DNA of 64,000 bases from Salinivirga cyanobacteriivorans (GTDB lineage: Bacteria; Bacteroidota; Bacteroidia; Bacteroidales; Salinivirgaceae), in NCBI RefSeq assembly GCF_001443605.1, contig NZ_CP013118.1:3033501-3097500 (forward strand), read 5' to 3'. The notes below the pieces were generated by a model. It was not told where the DNA came from and made no database searches. It was given only the letters and a program-made list of their open reading frames with translations. A program made the translations under genes and the position numbers. Of the stretch, positions 26,324-36,445 are shown in pieces (position 1 is the first letter of the stretch; the number at the start of each line of letters is the position of its first letter).

Positions 26324-27725
26324 ATGTCGAAATCGGGTCAGTAGTTTTTAGCCAGAAATATACCTGTTGCTCATAACCGGGCAAAAATGCTGTGATTGCA
26401 TCCGCAAAATCTTCGTATTGTGTTATTTTGCCATTTAGAACTTGTTTTATGAATATTTCAAACTTTTTTTTGCCCATTTTAAGGTACAAATCATAAAGGA
26501 AAAGTCTTACACGGTCGTTAAGAATAAAGCGGTCTTTATAATTTCCAATTTCATCTGCCTGAATGGCTAGTATCGGTTTTTCTTCAGGAAGCTCATTATT
26601 CCAGCGGTCTTTTCCTGTATTCTGCTTTTTTGCATAAGCAGCCTTAATTTTTTTCATATATGCTTTCAGACTGAACTCCTTTTCGGGCAACAACTGATCA
26701 AGCGCATAAAGGTGGAAAAAGCCCGGGAAACCTTCAATGATAAAAGCATACATGGGATTCGATTTCTGCACGGGCATATGCACGTAGGCGTGCACCAATT
26801 CATGAGCTATGGTTGCTCTGGCAGATAGTGAAGAATTAAAATTTTCTATTACCTCAGTGGTTATACCAATCATGTTACCTGCCGTTATGTTGCCATATTC
26901 AGGCATTTCTACGAGGTATATATTTTGATTCTGATCTGGTTCCTGATAAGTATTTGAGTAAAAATTCTGTAGTGAGTCGATAAATGCAATTACACGTGAT
27001 TTATTTTTGCCGTCGGTTTGGTGATAAAATTTTATGTGCTTTTTCGCTGTTTTCTGAAAAGGAGCAGCCACAACCTGAATGTTTTTAATATTCTTGTAAC
27101 CGGGGTTCCAGGTAGAAATGCGTTTGCTGTGAATGATTTTCTTTTCAAGATGTCGGCCGTTGAGCACACATGAAAACTTTTCGGGAACAGTAATTGATAT
27201 GCGCTGAAAATTGGTAGTGTAAGCATCCTCATTTGATGAAATAAAAACAGGAAACCACAATGAATAACCGTAACCGCGCAGAAAAACTCCGCTGCTTTTA
27301 TCTATTTGCATATAATCAGATAAGCTGCGTACCTTTGAAGGATGGAAAAAACCGGAATAGAAAACAATGAGTTCGGAGTTTTTGAATGACCGGGTGGGTT
27401 CTAATTTTACTTTTAACGCAAGACCATTATAGTTATAACGGTATGGAACTTTTCCCGTTTGATACTTAATTGTCTCTCCTTTGAGCATTATAGAATCTAT
27501 ACGTAATTCACTATGTAAGTAGAATGCCTGTATTTGTGAGTCAGCATTTAACCTGATGCGAGCGCGGGCATTCATAAAATGCTTGTTCGAAACACTGTAG
27601 CCATAAAGCGCTGCCTTTTGTGGAAAAAATTCTACCGAAAGGTTCATTTCCATTGCGGGTTGTGCGTGGCTGATTTGTATACATAAAAGCAGAATCGAAG
27701 TTATTAGTAACTTTTTATACATCAT
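26322..27725 (-). CDS. Secreted M1-like (gluzincin) zinc metalloprotease
   Basis: A 467-residue exported protein when read from the ATG at 27725; the signal peptide is MMYKKLLITSILLLCIQISHAQ. An in-frame ATG at 27779 would put 18 charged residues before the signal and is less likely. A central HELVH (H308-H312) is followed exactly 18 residues later by Glu (E331, IIEG), the HEXXH-x18-E zinc site of M1-type gluzincin peptidases. The N-terminal part is beta-rich, as in M1 enzymes. The GxMEN substrate motif is replaced by NITAGNMIG, so it is a divergent member. Its promoter region is interrupted by the IS element about 65 nt upstream, which may have changed its expression. Confidence 0.78.
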   Translation of the reverse strand: MMYKKLLITSILLLCIQISHAQPAMEMNLSVEFFPQKAALYGYSVSNKHFMNARARIRLNADSQIQAFYLHSELRIDSIMLKGETIKYQTGKVPYRYNYNGLALKVKLEPTRSFKNSELIVFYSGFFHPSKVRSLSDYMQIDKSSGVFLRGYGYSLWFPVFISSNEDAYTTNFQRISITVPEKFSCVLNGRHLEKKIIHSKRISTWNPGYKNIKNIQVVAAPFQKTAKKHIKFYHQTDGKNKSRVIAFIDSLQNFYSNTYQEPDQNQNIYLVEMPEYGNITAGNMIGITTEVIENFNSSLSARATIAHELVHAYVHMPVQKSNPMYAFIIEGFPGFFHLYALDQLLPEKEFSLKAYMKKIKAAYAKKQNTGKDRWNNELPEEKPILAIQADEIGNYKDRFILNDRVRLFLYDLYLKMGKKKFEIFIKQVLNGKITQYEDFADAITAFLPGYEQQVYFWLKTTDPIST

Positions 27726-27783
27726 TAAGGTTTTAATGGTTTTTGTACGATGACGTATAAAAATCGGTTGGTGCTGCATAAAT

Positions 27784-27791
27784 TAGGTTTT
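27784..27791. repeat. Target site duplication, left copy
   Basis: TAGGTTTT directly precedes the left end of the insertion sequence and is repeated exactly at 28762-28769. Confidence 0.88.
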
Positions 27792-28761
27792 TAGAGGTCA
27801 GTAGATAAATTCATATAATATATTATCTTTGATACCAATAAAATCAATGATTTAATGGAATTATTCAAAGGACAAAACCTCATAGAGTTTGCTACACGCT
27901 TTAATTCGGATGAAAAGTGTATTGAATATTTAGCTCATATTAAATGGCAAGATGGATTTAGATGTGTTAAATGTGGTCATACCGGAAGTCAAGTAAGAAA
28001 GAATCATTCAAGAACGTGTAATAAGTGTAATCATACTGAATCAGCAACAGCAAATACACTATTCCACAAAGTTAAATTTGGTGTTCAAAAGGCTTTTTTT
28101 ATTTGCTTTGAAATGGCAACTACAACCAAAAGTTTATCTGCAAGTTATGTTGGAGAACGCTTTGGGGTTACTGAGAAAACAGCTCGACTGTTTATGCATA
28201 AAGTACGGGAAGCGATGAAGTCAAGCGGTAATAACCCAATGAGTGGAAATGTACATATTGATGAGTTTGTAATTGGTGGAAAGGAAGAGGGAAAAGTTGG
28301 ACGTAGTTACCATATTAAGAAAAAGAAGGTTATATGTGCTGTAGAGCTTACTGATGATGGTAAGGTTAAACGCATGTACTCGATGAAAATAGACAACTAC
28401 TCATCGAAAGAGCTAGAAAAAATGTTCGATGCGCATATTTCTCAACAGGCAAAGGTAACAACAGATCAATGGAAGGGCTACCGTCCACTCATGTCAAGCT
28501 ATGATATAAGACAAATCGAGAGTGACAGAGGTTCCAACTTCAAGGCTTTGCACACAATGATTCATCAAGTTAAATCTTGGATAAGAACCACTTACTCATG
28601 GGTTAGCACTCACAATATCAACAGGTATCTTGACGAGTTTTGCTACCGACTTAATCGTTCTCAAATGAAAAAGAATATTTTCAATAATTTGGTACGCAGG
28701 ATGGTTATTGCTGATAAAGTAAAGCAAGCAGATTTAATATGCAGTTAAATACTGACCTCTA
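27792..28761 (+). mobile_element. IS1595-family insertion sequence, 970 bp, complete
   Basis: The element is bounded by 12-bp perfect terminal inverted repeats TAGAGGTCAGTA (27792-27803, and 28750-28761 inverted) with weaker similarity just inside. Perfect 8-bp direct repeats TAGGTTTT flank it, the duplication length known for the IS1595 family. One intact transposase gene fills it. It sits between groEL and the metalloprotease gene; the identical duplication suggests a fairly recent insertion. Confidence 0.92.
27855..28748 (+). CDS. IS1595-family transposase
   Basis: A 297-residue transposase of the ISXO2/IS1595 type. It has an N-terminal zinc ribbon (CVKCGHTG, CNKCNHTES), a helix-turn-helix-like region (SASYVGERFGVTEKTARLFMHKVREAM) and the catalytic domain. 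VHIDEFVIGGKEEGKVGR carries the first catalytic Asp, TTDQWKGY the second, and NRYLDEFCYRLNR is the conserved C-terminal motif. It catalyses cut-and-paste movement of the surrounding element. It appears full length with no frameshift, so it may be active. Confidence 0.93.
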   Translation: MELFKGQNLIEFATRFNSDEKCIEYLAHIKWQDGFRCVKCGHTGSQVRKNHSRTCNKCNHTESATANTLFHKVKFGVQKAFFICFEMATTTKSLSASYVGERFGVTEKTARLFMHKVREAMKSSGNNPMSGNVHIDEFVIGGKEEGKVGRSYHIKKKKVICAVELTDDGKVKRMYSMKIDNYSSKELEKMFDAHISQQAKVTTDQWKGYRPLMSSYDIRQIESDRGSNFKALHTMIHQVKSWIRTTYSWVSTHNINRYLDEFCYRLNRSQMKKNIFNNLVRRMVIADKVKQADLICS

Positions 28762-28769
28762 TAGGTTTT
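28762..28769. repeat. Target site duplication, right copy
   Basis: TAGGTTTT follows the right inverted repeat immediately and is identical to 27784-27791. Confidence 0.88.
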
Positions 28770-28775
28770 TATGCC

Positions 28776-28807
28776 ATAAAAAAAGCTGCCCTGAAAAGAG
28801 CAGCTTT
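28776..28807 (-). terminator. groEL terminator
   Basis: On the minus strand AAAGCTGC and GCAGCTTT form an 8-bp stem around a 10-nt loop, followed by a T-run (read from the A-run at 28778-28784). It lies 26 nt after the groEL stop and beside the IS element, which did not disrupt it. Confidence 0.85.
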
Positions 28808-28832
28808 AATGAATGATATCTGTATGGGTTGA

Positions 28833-30524
<1,692 letters not shown>

Positions 30525-30803
30525 TTAAAGAATGTAAAGCACATCCTGCTGCGACATGAGCAGGTAATCTTCATTCTCAATGCTGAGCTCTGTACCGGAA
30601 TATTTGCCGTACAGTACAACATCTCCTTCTTTTACCACCATTGGTTCTTCTTTCTTAGCTTCACCTACAAGGATTACTTTTCCCTGTTGGGGTTTTTCTT
30701 TAGCACTGTCCGGGATTATGATGCCACTGGCAGTTTTCTCTTCTGCTTCCTGAGGCTTTACTAATATTTTGCCTGGAAGTACTTTTCCGTTTAATTCAGC
30801 CAT
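30525..30803 (-). CDS. groS: Co-chaperonin GroES (10 kDa)
   Basis: A 92-residue GroES of typical length: GKVLPGKILVKPQEAEEKTASGIIIPDSAKEKP includes the mobile loop (EKTASGIIIPD), followed by GKVILVG, VKEGDVVLYGKYSGTEL and the terminal YLLMSQQDVLYIL. It caps GroEL. It is the first gene of the groES-groEL operon. No CIRCE (HrcA) inverted repeat is present upstream; a different palindrome overlaps the promoter. Confidence 0.97.
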   Translation of the reverse strand: MAELNGKVLPGKILVKPQEAEEKTASGIIIPDSAKEKPQQGKVILVGEAKKEEPMVVKEGDVVLYGKYSGTELSIENEDYLLMSQQDVLYIL

Positions 30804-30859
30804 TTTTGTGATTATATTTTAAGTTAAACAAACATGTATATTTCCGGCTACACCATCCC

Positions 30860-30898
30860 ACAATTTATGCCAAATGGTTTTTGTGTCAAATTTGACAC
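30860..30898 (-). promoter_or_regulatory. groES promoter with overlapping 16-bp perfect palindrome
   Basis: On the minus strand TTTG (30887-30890) is followed after 19 nt by TAAATTGT (30860-30867), a one-mismatch Bacteroidota promoter; the leader would be about 50 nt. The perfect palindrome GTGTCAAATTTGACAC (30883-30898) covers the -33 box and could be a repressor or activator site. Confidence 0.5.
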
Positions 30899-30945
30899 CC
30901 GGCCTGTCATTTTTTCATCTTTATTGGCAATAAGTAATAAAAACT

Positions 30946-30996
30946 GGCATACAAAAAAGCGGAGAGTCATACGTCCATCCGCTTCTTTTTGTGTGC
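30946..30996. terminator. Long hairpin terminator, probably of ppc originally
   Basis: AAGCGGA/TCCGCTT form the core stem, extended outward by GGCATAC and GTGTGCC arms with A/T runs between. Read on the minus strand it would end transcription from ppc, but a group II intron remnant now lies between ppc and this hairpin. Confidence 0.7.
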
Positions 30997-31013
30997 CGTG
31001 CATTCTAATATAC

Positions 31014-32098
31014 TAGGTGGTGTAAGTCCACTATGGGGGGTTATAGTCGCCAATCATTAACCCAAAGCAAGGGTGTCCATCGTGAGGTGGAATCTGAAAG
31101 AATCTGGCGGTAAAACTCTGCCCCGAGGAACACGAATCGTATCAGGCATATCCAGATGGATGAGATTGCAAAACAAATCGAAGTCCCAGGACTATACGAA
31201 ATCTGGAGTGTAAATGCGGCGGGAACATGGAGAGAAAGTATATTGTCTTACCATGGGAGGTTTCAAAGACATGTGGAAATGGAGTATGAAGCATTGTTGA
31301 AATAAGATTTGCTGTGAGAACCGTAGCGAAGCGGAGCTCATGACCGTAGAGAATAACTCAGCCGAAGCCATAGTATCCCGATACTTCTAATTAGGAGAAG
31401 GGCAGAACCTTAGGTACCAAATTAATGAAGATTACCAAATTAATGATGGAAAGCAGAAAATATCGAAAGATAGCTACCATCAAAAAGTTGGTGCGGAACA
31501 TCGAGGATATGATGAAGTGCCGACTTCCATTTGGATAACTGAAAATAATGAAGAAACACCATTACAGGAGGACGGATTATTTAGGAGAGATACTCAATCC
31601 TTATAATTTGAACAGGGCTTGTTTACGAGTAGTTCGAAATAAAGGGATTTATGGTGTCGACGGAATGGAAGGCCCTAGGCTTAAGGAGTACCTAAAAAGC
31701 AAACGGATCTGACCTGATAAAAACCATAAAATCCGGCAAATACCGTCCAAATCCGTTACGCAGGGTAGCAATACCCAAGACAAAACAGGTAAACGACCGT
31801 TGGGTATTCCCACAGTCGTAGACTGGTTTGTCCACCAAGCCATTCACCAGGTACTATCACCAATTTACGAGAAGGAATTTTCTGATGACAGCTTTGGATT
31901 CCGACCAAAACGAAGTACGCATAAAGCCTTACACAGATGTAAGCTTTATATATCTGAAGGATATAACTATGCTATCTCCAGGTGAGGGTGGGTTAAGGAA
32001 CCGCCGTATACCGATAGCAAAGCGCATCGGGACGTACGATGGTGTAAGAGGTCGGAAAATACAATAGGAGGAAAACTATTTTATTTTCCTCCTACTCG
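31014..32098 (+). mobile_element. Degenerate group II intron, internally deleted
   Basis: The 5' part carries the domain I sequence typical of bacterial group II introns (GGGTGTCCATCGTGAGGTGG followed by AATCTGAAAGAATC). Reverse-transcriptase fragments follow at 31605-31984. The 3' part resembles domain V/VI: AACCGCCGTATACCGA paired with GTACGATGGTG, then a GGAGGAAAA...TTTTCCTCC hairpin ending at CTACTCGAT. Intact elements are about 2-2.5 kb; this one is about 1.1 kb, so the RT core and maturase part are lost. Ends are approximate. It fills the groES-ppc gap (30804-32106), which otherwise contains only the promoter and terminator listed. Confidence 0.8.
31605..31984 (+). pseudogene. Group II intron reverse transcriptase remnant
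   Basis: Recognisable RT pieces lie in two frames: NLNRACLRVVRNKGIYGVDG up to an in-frame TGA at about 31710, then IKSGKYRPNPLRRVAIPK in another frame, then back to KTGKRPLGIPTVVDWFVHQA and FSDDSFGFRPKRSTHKAL. The protein then stops just after the segment that normally leads into the first catalytic Asp motif; the YADD motif and the maturase and endonuclease domains are absent. It has two frameshifts, one stop and a large deletion, so it is not functional. Confidence 0.85.
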
Positions 32099-32106
32099 AT
32101 TTTCAT

Positions 32107-34617
32107 TTATGCCGAATTTCTACTGGCATTGATATTTCCATACAATGCTCGAACTACTAATTTTTCATAAGTTTCCCGGTGCTTCGTCCCACTTGTTGCC
32201 AGTTTTTGCAGAGCATAGTTTTGTATTAGCAACAAGGGCAATACAATTTTTTCGCGTGAGGCAATCGATTGGCGCGATGTGGGTTCTTCCTGCATGAGCG
32301 AATCAAGTCCCGAAATTTTGAGTAACATGGTCTTGGTCAGTTGATACTCATCATGTAGCATAAGCCAGAAATTTTTAAACTCCTTATTGCGCTTGGTGTA
32401 CGACGTGAGTTCGAAATAAGATTTGGCCAGAGACATCATGGCGTTGTTCATTAGTGTTTTAAAGAAGGGGACATCTCTGTAAAGTCGTTTGAGTTCTTCT
32501 TCTTTTCCTTCTTCGATCATCTCTGAAATAGCTGTACCGAGTCCGTAATACCCGGGAATGTTTTGTTTGAGCATGCTCCACGATCCCACATAAGATATGG
32601 CGCGCAGATCATTAAGGGTAAGCTTTTTGTCGGAGCCCCGTTTGGTGGGTCTGCTGCCAATTTTGGCGGCAGAATAATACCGTAGCGTACTCATTTTCTC
32701 CAAGTAAGGTAAAAATTTATCGTGGGTTTTAAGCTCCAGGTACTTGTTGTAGCTTTTCAGACTCAATTGTTCAATAACAGAACGAACCTCGTGCTTCATT
32801 AAATCATAGTCAGGCTTCAGGTAACTGGTAAGGCCCGAGGTTATGATTTGTTCGGCATTGAATTTTATTTTGGGTTTGGTTCCATATCGGCTCGTAATGG
32901 TTTGTCCCTGAATGGTTAGTTGTATTTCATTGTTAGGGATATTAGAGCCTTGTGAGGCGTAAAACTGATGGGTTTTTCCACCACCACGTGCGGGAGGACC
33001 TCCCCGGCCATCGAAAAAGATGGCTTCAATGTCGTGTTTGCTGCACATGGCAGTAAGTGTTTCTTTGGCTTTATGAATGGCCCAGTTGGCATTCATGTAA
33101 CCGCCATCTTTTGTGCCGTCGGAGAAGCCAAGCATGATGGTTTGCCGGTCTACCCGTCGCTTTACATGCTCGCGATAGGGTTTAATGTTGAACAATTGTT
33201 CCATTACCCGCTCTGATTCCTTCATCCCTTCCATGGTTTCGAATAGTGGAATAATGTCGAAGTTCATATCTTTTTCGGGTATGAGCCAGCGCATTAGTCC
33301 GAAGACGTAAAGTACGGAATAAATAGAATCTGAATTGCTGATAATGTAACGGTGGCAGCCTCTCTCACCATTCTTGCTCTGAATTTGTGGTAACTGACGT
33401 ATATTTTCAATGGTATCTGCAACCAGTGGATCTGCATCTTTGGGTTTTGGTATGTCTATGTATTCTTCTGTAAGTATTTTGATAAGTACTTCATCTGAAA
33501 GCTCTGTAACGGATTTCTCAATTTTACCTGCCTTTTTTAGCACGTATTCAATTGTTTGATTATGAATATTGTGGTCCTGTCTGATGTCCAGTGCCGCAAA
33601 ATGCGACCTGAAAATCCTAAGGCGTGTGATGAGGTCATCTATTTCGTTAAGGTACAGTCTTTCATAGTTTTGCTCAATCTTTGTTTTAACCTCTTTTAGT
33701 ACATTAATTATCTGTCGGTGACTCACAATGTGGTTACTATCAAACATTGCCTTGTAAACGTCGTCTCTGAGGCCGTTAATCATAGGTTCGACTTTTTTAA
33801 AGGTCAGTTTTGTCGAAAGGTCCTTCAGGTCATTGTAGTAACATTTCATGAGGTTCGTGCGCAATGCGTCAGCAACATCCATTGTTGTTTTGTGTGTAAC
33901 GTATGGGTTGCCGTCGCGATCGCCGCATGGCCAGAATCCCAGCGTAATCAGTTTTGGATTGTCGAATTCGGGGAATTGCTTCTTCAATGTGGAATGGAAT
34001 TCACCAATGGCATCGTAAAAGTAGGTTCTGCACAGGTGAATAATGTTCATAGCCTCATCGTAGGGCGTGGGGTTATGGGAGTTGACCAGTGAGGTTAATC
34101 CCAATTGATGGAGCAGCCTGTCAATTTTATCGAGGTTGTCACGGTTAATATGTTTCCTGAGCTTGGCAATGATATCGAGTACGGCCGGCCGGTAAAACTG
34201 GGTTGGGTGGGCTGTAAGTACAATTCTGGATTTGAAAGAATTGAGCTTGTCCATCAAAGCATTACGTTTTTCGTCTTTTGTCACTGTTGAGAACAACCCT
34301 TTAATGCTTAAAAAACTCTCACCATCCTCATTATTGGGCAAAACAGCATCTTCCACACTGTCGAAAAGCACCACCTGGCGTTCCACGTATTGAATTACCT
34401 TAAACATGAAGCCAAATTTATCATCACCAATGAGATCGGTATGAGTTTCTATGAAAGAATCCAGTATTTCAACCGGGCTTTTGGCTTCAGCCAGATGTTT
34501 TTTCGCGTAACTGCTTAATAGTGGTATTAAGTGTCCTACAGTTTCTGATCCCTGGTAGTCGAGATTCAGAAACATGCTGTTATATATTTGATATTTTTTA
34601 TCTACCGGGTTTTGCAT
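32107..34617 (-). CDS. ppc: Phosphoenolpyruvate carboxylase
   Basis: An 836-residue PEP carboxylase, which makes oxaloacetate from PEP and bicarbonate. The catalytic His motif is VLTAHPTQ (H137); later GFSDGTKDGGYMNANW and FFDGRGGPPARGGG replace the common GYSDSxKDxG and FHGRGGxxxRGGG forms, and RAISYVGSW precedes the C-terminal region. The N terminus is shorter than in enterobacterial PEPC, as in other Bacteroidota. The C terminus (ASRNSA) lacks the usual QNTG end, a notable deviation, since that tail normally reaches the active site. It is monocistronic; its stop codon lies 9 nt from the group II intron remnant. Confidence 0.9.
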   Translation of the reverse strand: MQNPVDKKYQIYNSMFLNLDYQGSETVGHLIPLLSSYAKKHLAEAKSPVEILDSFIETHTDLIGDDKFGFMFKVIQYVERQVVLFDSVEDAVLPNNEDGESFLSIKGLFSTVTKDEKRNALMDKLNSFKSRIVLTAHPTQFYRPAVLDIIAKLRKHINRDNLDKIDRLLHQLGLTSLVNSHNPTPYDEAMNIIHLCRTYFYDAIGEFHSTLKKQFPEFDNPKLITLGFWPCGDRDGNPYVTHKTTMDVADALRTNLMKCYYNDLKDLSTKLTFKKVEPMINGLRDDVYKAMFDSNHIVSHRQIINVLKEVKTKIEQNYERLYLNEIDDLITRLRIFRSHFAALDIRQDHNIHNQTIEYVLKKAGKIEKSVTELSDEVLIKILTEEYIDIPKPKDADPLVADTIENIRQLPQIQSKNGERGCHRYIISNSDSIYSVLYVFGLMRWLIPEKDMNFDIIPLFETMEGMKESERVMEQLFNIKPYREHVKRRVDRQTIMLGFSDGTKDGGYMNANWAIHKAKETLTAMCSKHDIEAIFFDGRGGPPARGGGKTHQFYASQGSNIPNNEIQLTIQGQTITSRYGTKPKIKFNAEQIITSGLTSYLKPDYDLMKHEVRSVIEQLSLKSYNKYLELKTHDKFLPYLEKMSTLRYYSAAKIGSRPTKRGSDKKLTLNDLRAISYVGSWSMLKQNIPGYYGLGTAISEMIEEGKEEELKRLYRDVPFFKTLMNNAMMSLAKSYFELTSYTKRNKEFKNFWLMLHDEYQLTKTMLLKISGLDSLMQEEPTSRQSIASREKIVLPLLLIQNYALQKLATSGTKHRETYEKLVVRALYGNINASRNSA

Positions 34618-34783
34618 AGGTATTGGATTTAAAAGTGAACAAATTGGTTTATGACAAGAGGGTTGTACCTGGGCTGTTTTGGTGATGAAATGTTTGTTTT
34701 ACACACGAAGTCTGCTGGTACGAAATTAGAAAATTACCTTTGGAAAACAGTACTATTTTACGAAATATAGCCAAGATTTCGTC

Positions 34784-34795
34784 GCACACGTGTGC
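34784..34795. promoter_or_regulatory. Perfect 12-bp palindrome upstream of ppc
   Basis: GCACACGTGTGC lies about 170 nt upstream of the ppc start and 45 nt past the end of the serine hydrolase gene. It could be an operator; no promoter match next to it was convincing. Confidence 0.25.
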
Positions 34796-34839
34796 ATGAA
34801 TTAGATTGTTTTTTTTGGTTTTCAACATAATATTGATTT

Positions 34840-36156
34840 TTATTCCTTTTCAAGCTCGTAGCGCTTACCCATTTGTTCAAGTACCATTTTGTTTTCACCG
34901 GGAATAAATTCAATCTTAAGTTGAGCCTGATCATATTTAAACTTTGTATTACTTACAGCGGTGAGCGGGAAGGCTGGTTGTCCTGTTCCCTGTGCTATTA
35001 AGGAGCCTTCTCTTTTAGTAATAGTGAGTTTAATCGGAAGGTCTGTCGAAGCATAAACCCCTTCATAGTTTTTTAATGTTTTTTCTGATATTTCGACATT
35101 AGGCTCAAAGGTTGGTAACTTGTAAGGTCTGTCAAAATATATGCTTAAAACCCCTATCATGATGTCATTAACCGGCATGTCTACTGCGTTGGATGTATAT
35201 GATATTGCGGTTTTTTCATCCGGAAAGTAAAAGCTGTTTGCCTGAAAACCATCAATTCCCCCTGTGTGACCAAAGGCTTTTTTATTGTAAAATGGAACCT
35301 GAAACATTCCTATGCCCAAACCATTTTCAATATTCATCATTTTTTCAAGTGATTTGTTTGCAACTAGTTGCCCTTTGAACAGGCAGCGAAGAAACCTGTT
35401 CAAGTCTTCAGGGGTAGACACGATTGCTCCTGCACCCACAGGCACAGACATATGGGTTTCAGTTGCAGACTCCCAGTCAGCCGATTTGTTGTAGGATAGT
35501 GCTTCATTATTCTCAGGTTGTATTTTACTCCCCACAGAGGTGTTCTCAAGATTACAGCGACTGGTAATGCGTTTTTCAATAATTTCTCCGTATGTTGATT
35601 GATCGATTTGTTCTGCTATAAAAGTCAATAAAACATAGTTTGAGTTGGAATAAGCTGACTTTGATCCCGGTTCAAAGTTGCTATCAAATTCTGAGATTTT
35701 TTTCACCATTGTTTCTTTGCTGATAGGCTTTTCCATGTAAGTGGCGTAATCAGGAGCATTAGTGAAATTGAAAATTCCACTTTGGTGTTTAAGTAAATGT
35801 TTAATGGTAATTTTATCAGCGTTTTTAACCTCAGGGAAGAATTGATCAAGGGTTGTATTCAGGCTTAGTTGATCTTCTTCAATCAACTGCATAATTACTG
35901 TGGCAGTGAACATTTTTGTGATGGACCCTATGCGGTATTTTGTGTTTTTTACTGCTTCAATTTCATCTGCCACACTGGCATAACCAATGCTGTTTTGATA
36001 CACTTCTTCCCCCGATTGAAAAATGGAAATACTACCCATTCCTCTGTTGTGTTGCTCAATGAGTGCAAATAAGCTGTCCATTTTGTTCCGATTAAAATCT
36101 TGAGCATAGGTAAAAAAGGAGGTTAATAGTCCGGCAAATAAGAGTATTTTTTTCAT
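34840..36156 (-). CDS. Secreted serine hydrolase, class C beta-lactamase fold
   Basis: A 438-residue exported protein with signal peptide MKKILLFAGLLTSFFTYAQ. The beta-lactamase/DD-peptidase catalytic motifs are present: S78-I-T-K81 (YRIGSITKMF), YSNSNY near 165 and FGHTGGIDGF near 313. A C-terminal beta-rich domain of about 100 residues (GVYASTDLPIKLTI) is typical of family S12-like hydrolases. Substrates may be D-amino peptides or esters; antibiotic resistance cannot be assumed. It is transcribed divergently from the Fe-alcohol dehydrogenase across a 289-nt region. Confidence 0.88.
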   Translation of the reverse strand: MKKILLFAGLLTSFFTYAQDFNRNKMDSLFALIEQHNRGMGSISIFQSGEEVYQNSIGYASVADEIEAVKNTKYRIGSITKMFTATVIMQLIEEDQLSLNTTLDQFFPEVKNADKITIKHLLKHQSGIFNFTNAPDYATYMEKPISKETMVKKISEFDSNFEPGSKSAYSNSNYVLLTFIAEQIDQSTYGEIIEKRITSRCNLENTSVGSKIQPENNEALSYNKSADWESATETHMSVPVGAGAIVSTPEDLNRFLRCLFKGQLVANKSLEKMMNIENGLGIGMFQVPFYNKKAFGHTGGIDGFQANSFYFPDEKTAISYTSNAVDMPVNDIMIGVLSIYFDRPYKLPTFEPNVEISEKTLKNYEGVYASTDLPIKLTITKREGSLIAQGTGQPAFPLTAVSNTKFKYDQAQLKIEFIPGENKMVLEQMGKRYELEKE

Positions 36157-36382
36157 GAATTATATTTTTAAGTTTAACACTAATTACCCTGGTTTGTTGT
36201 TGCAATTTAATCTATTTCAATGAACCAGAAATCACCACTATCAGAAACTTAATTTTTTTTGTACTTATTGCAGTTGTATGGAAAAAACAAGGTTGAATTC
36301 TTATCTGGGTTTGTTCGCAAAATTGTGTTTTTTGTAATATAGAAGTAAAATGCGCACATAAAATACAGGAGTAATATTGTGC

Positions 36383-36414
36383 TTTGTTTCAGTAAGTATC
36401 TTAAATACTTTTTG
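36383..36414 (+). promoter_or_regulatory. Candidate promoter of first Fe-alcohol dehydrogenase
   Basis: TTTG at 36383-36386 is followed after exactly 19 nt by TACTTTTTG (36406-36414), close to TAnnTTTG. The start site would be near 36421, about 25 nt before the ATG. Nothing else is recognisable in 36157-36382. Confidence 0.5.
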
Positions 36415-36445
36415 TATCTTCATCTATTAAACATTAAATATTTCG

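Noticed and set aside
30804-30900. CIRCE/HrcA operator upstream of groES
   Set aside because: The TTAGCACTC-N9-GAGTGCTAA repeat is not present; the palindrome found is a different sequence.
30834-31016. Short plus-strand frame upstream of groES
   Set aside because: It runs through the groES promoter, its palindrome and the hairpin terminator; no protein-like features.
31014-31440. Structured non-coding RNA of a new class
   Set aside because: The GGGTGTCCATCGTGAGGTGG stretch and following sequence match domain I of known group II introns, and RT fragments follow.
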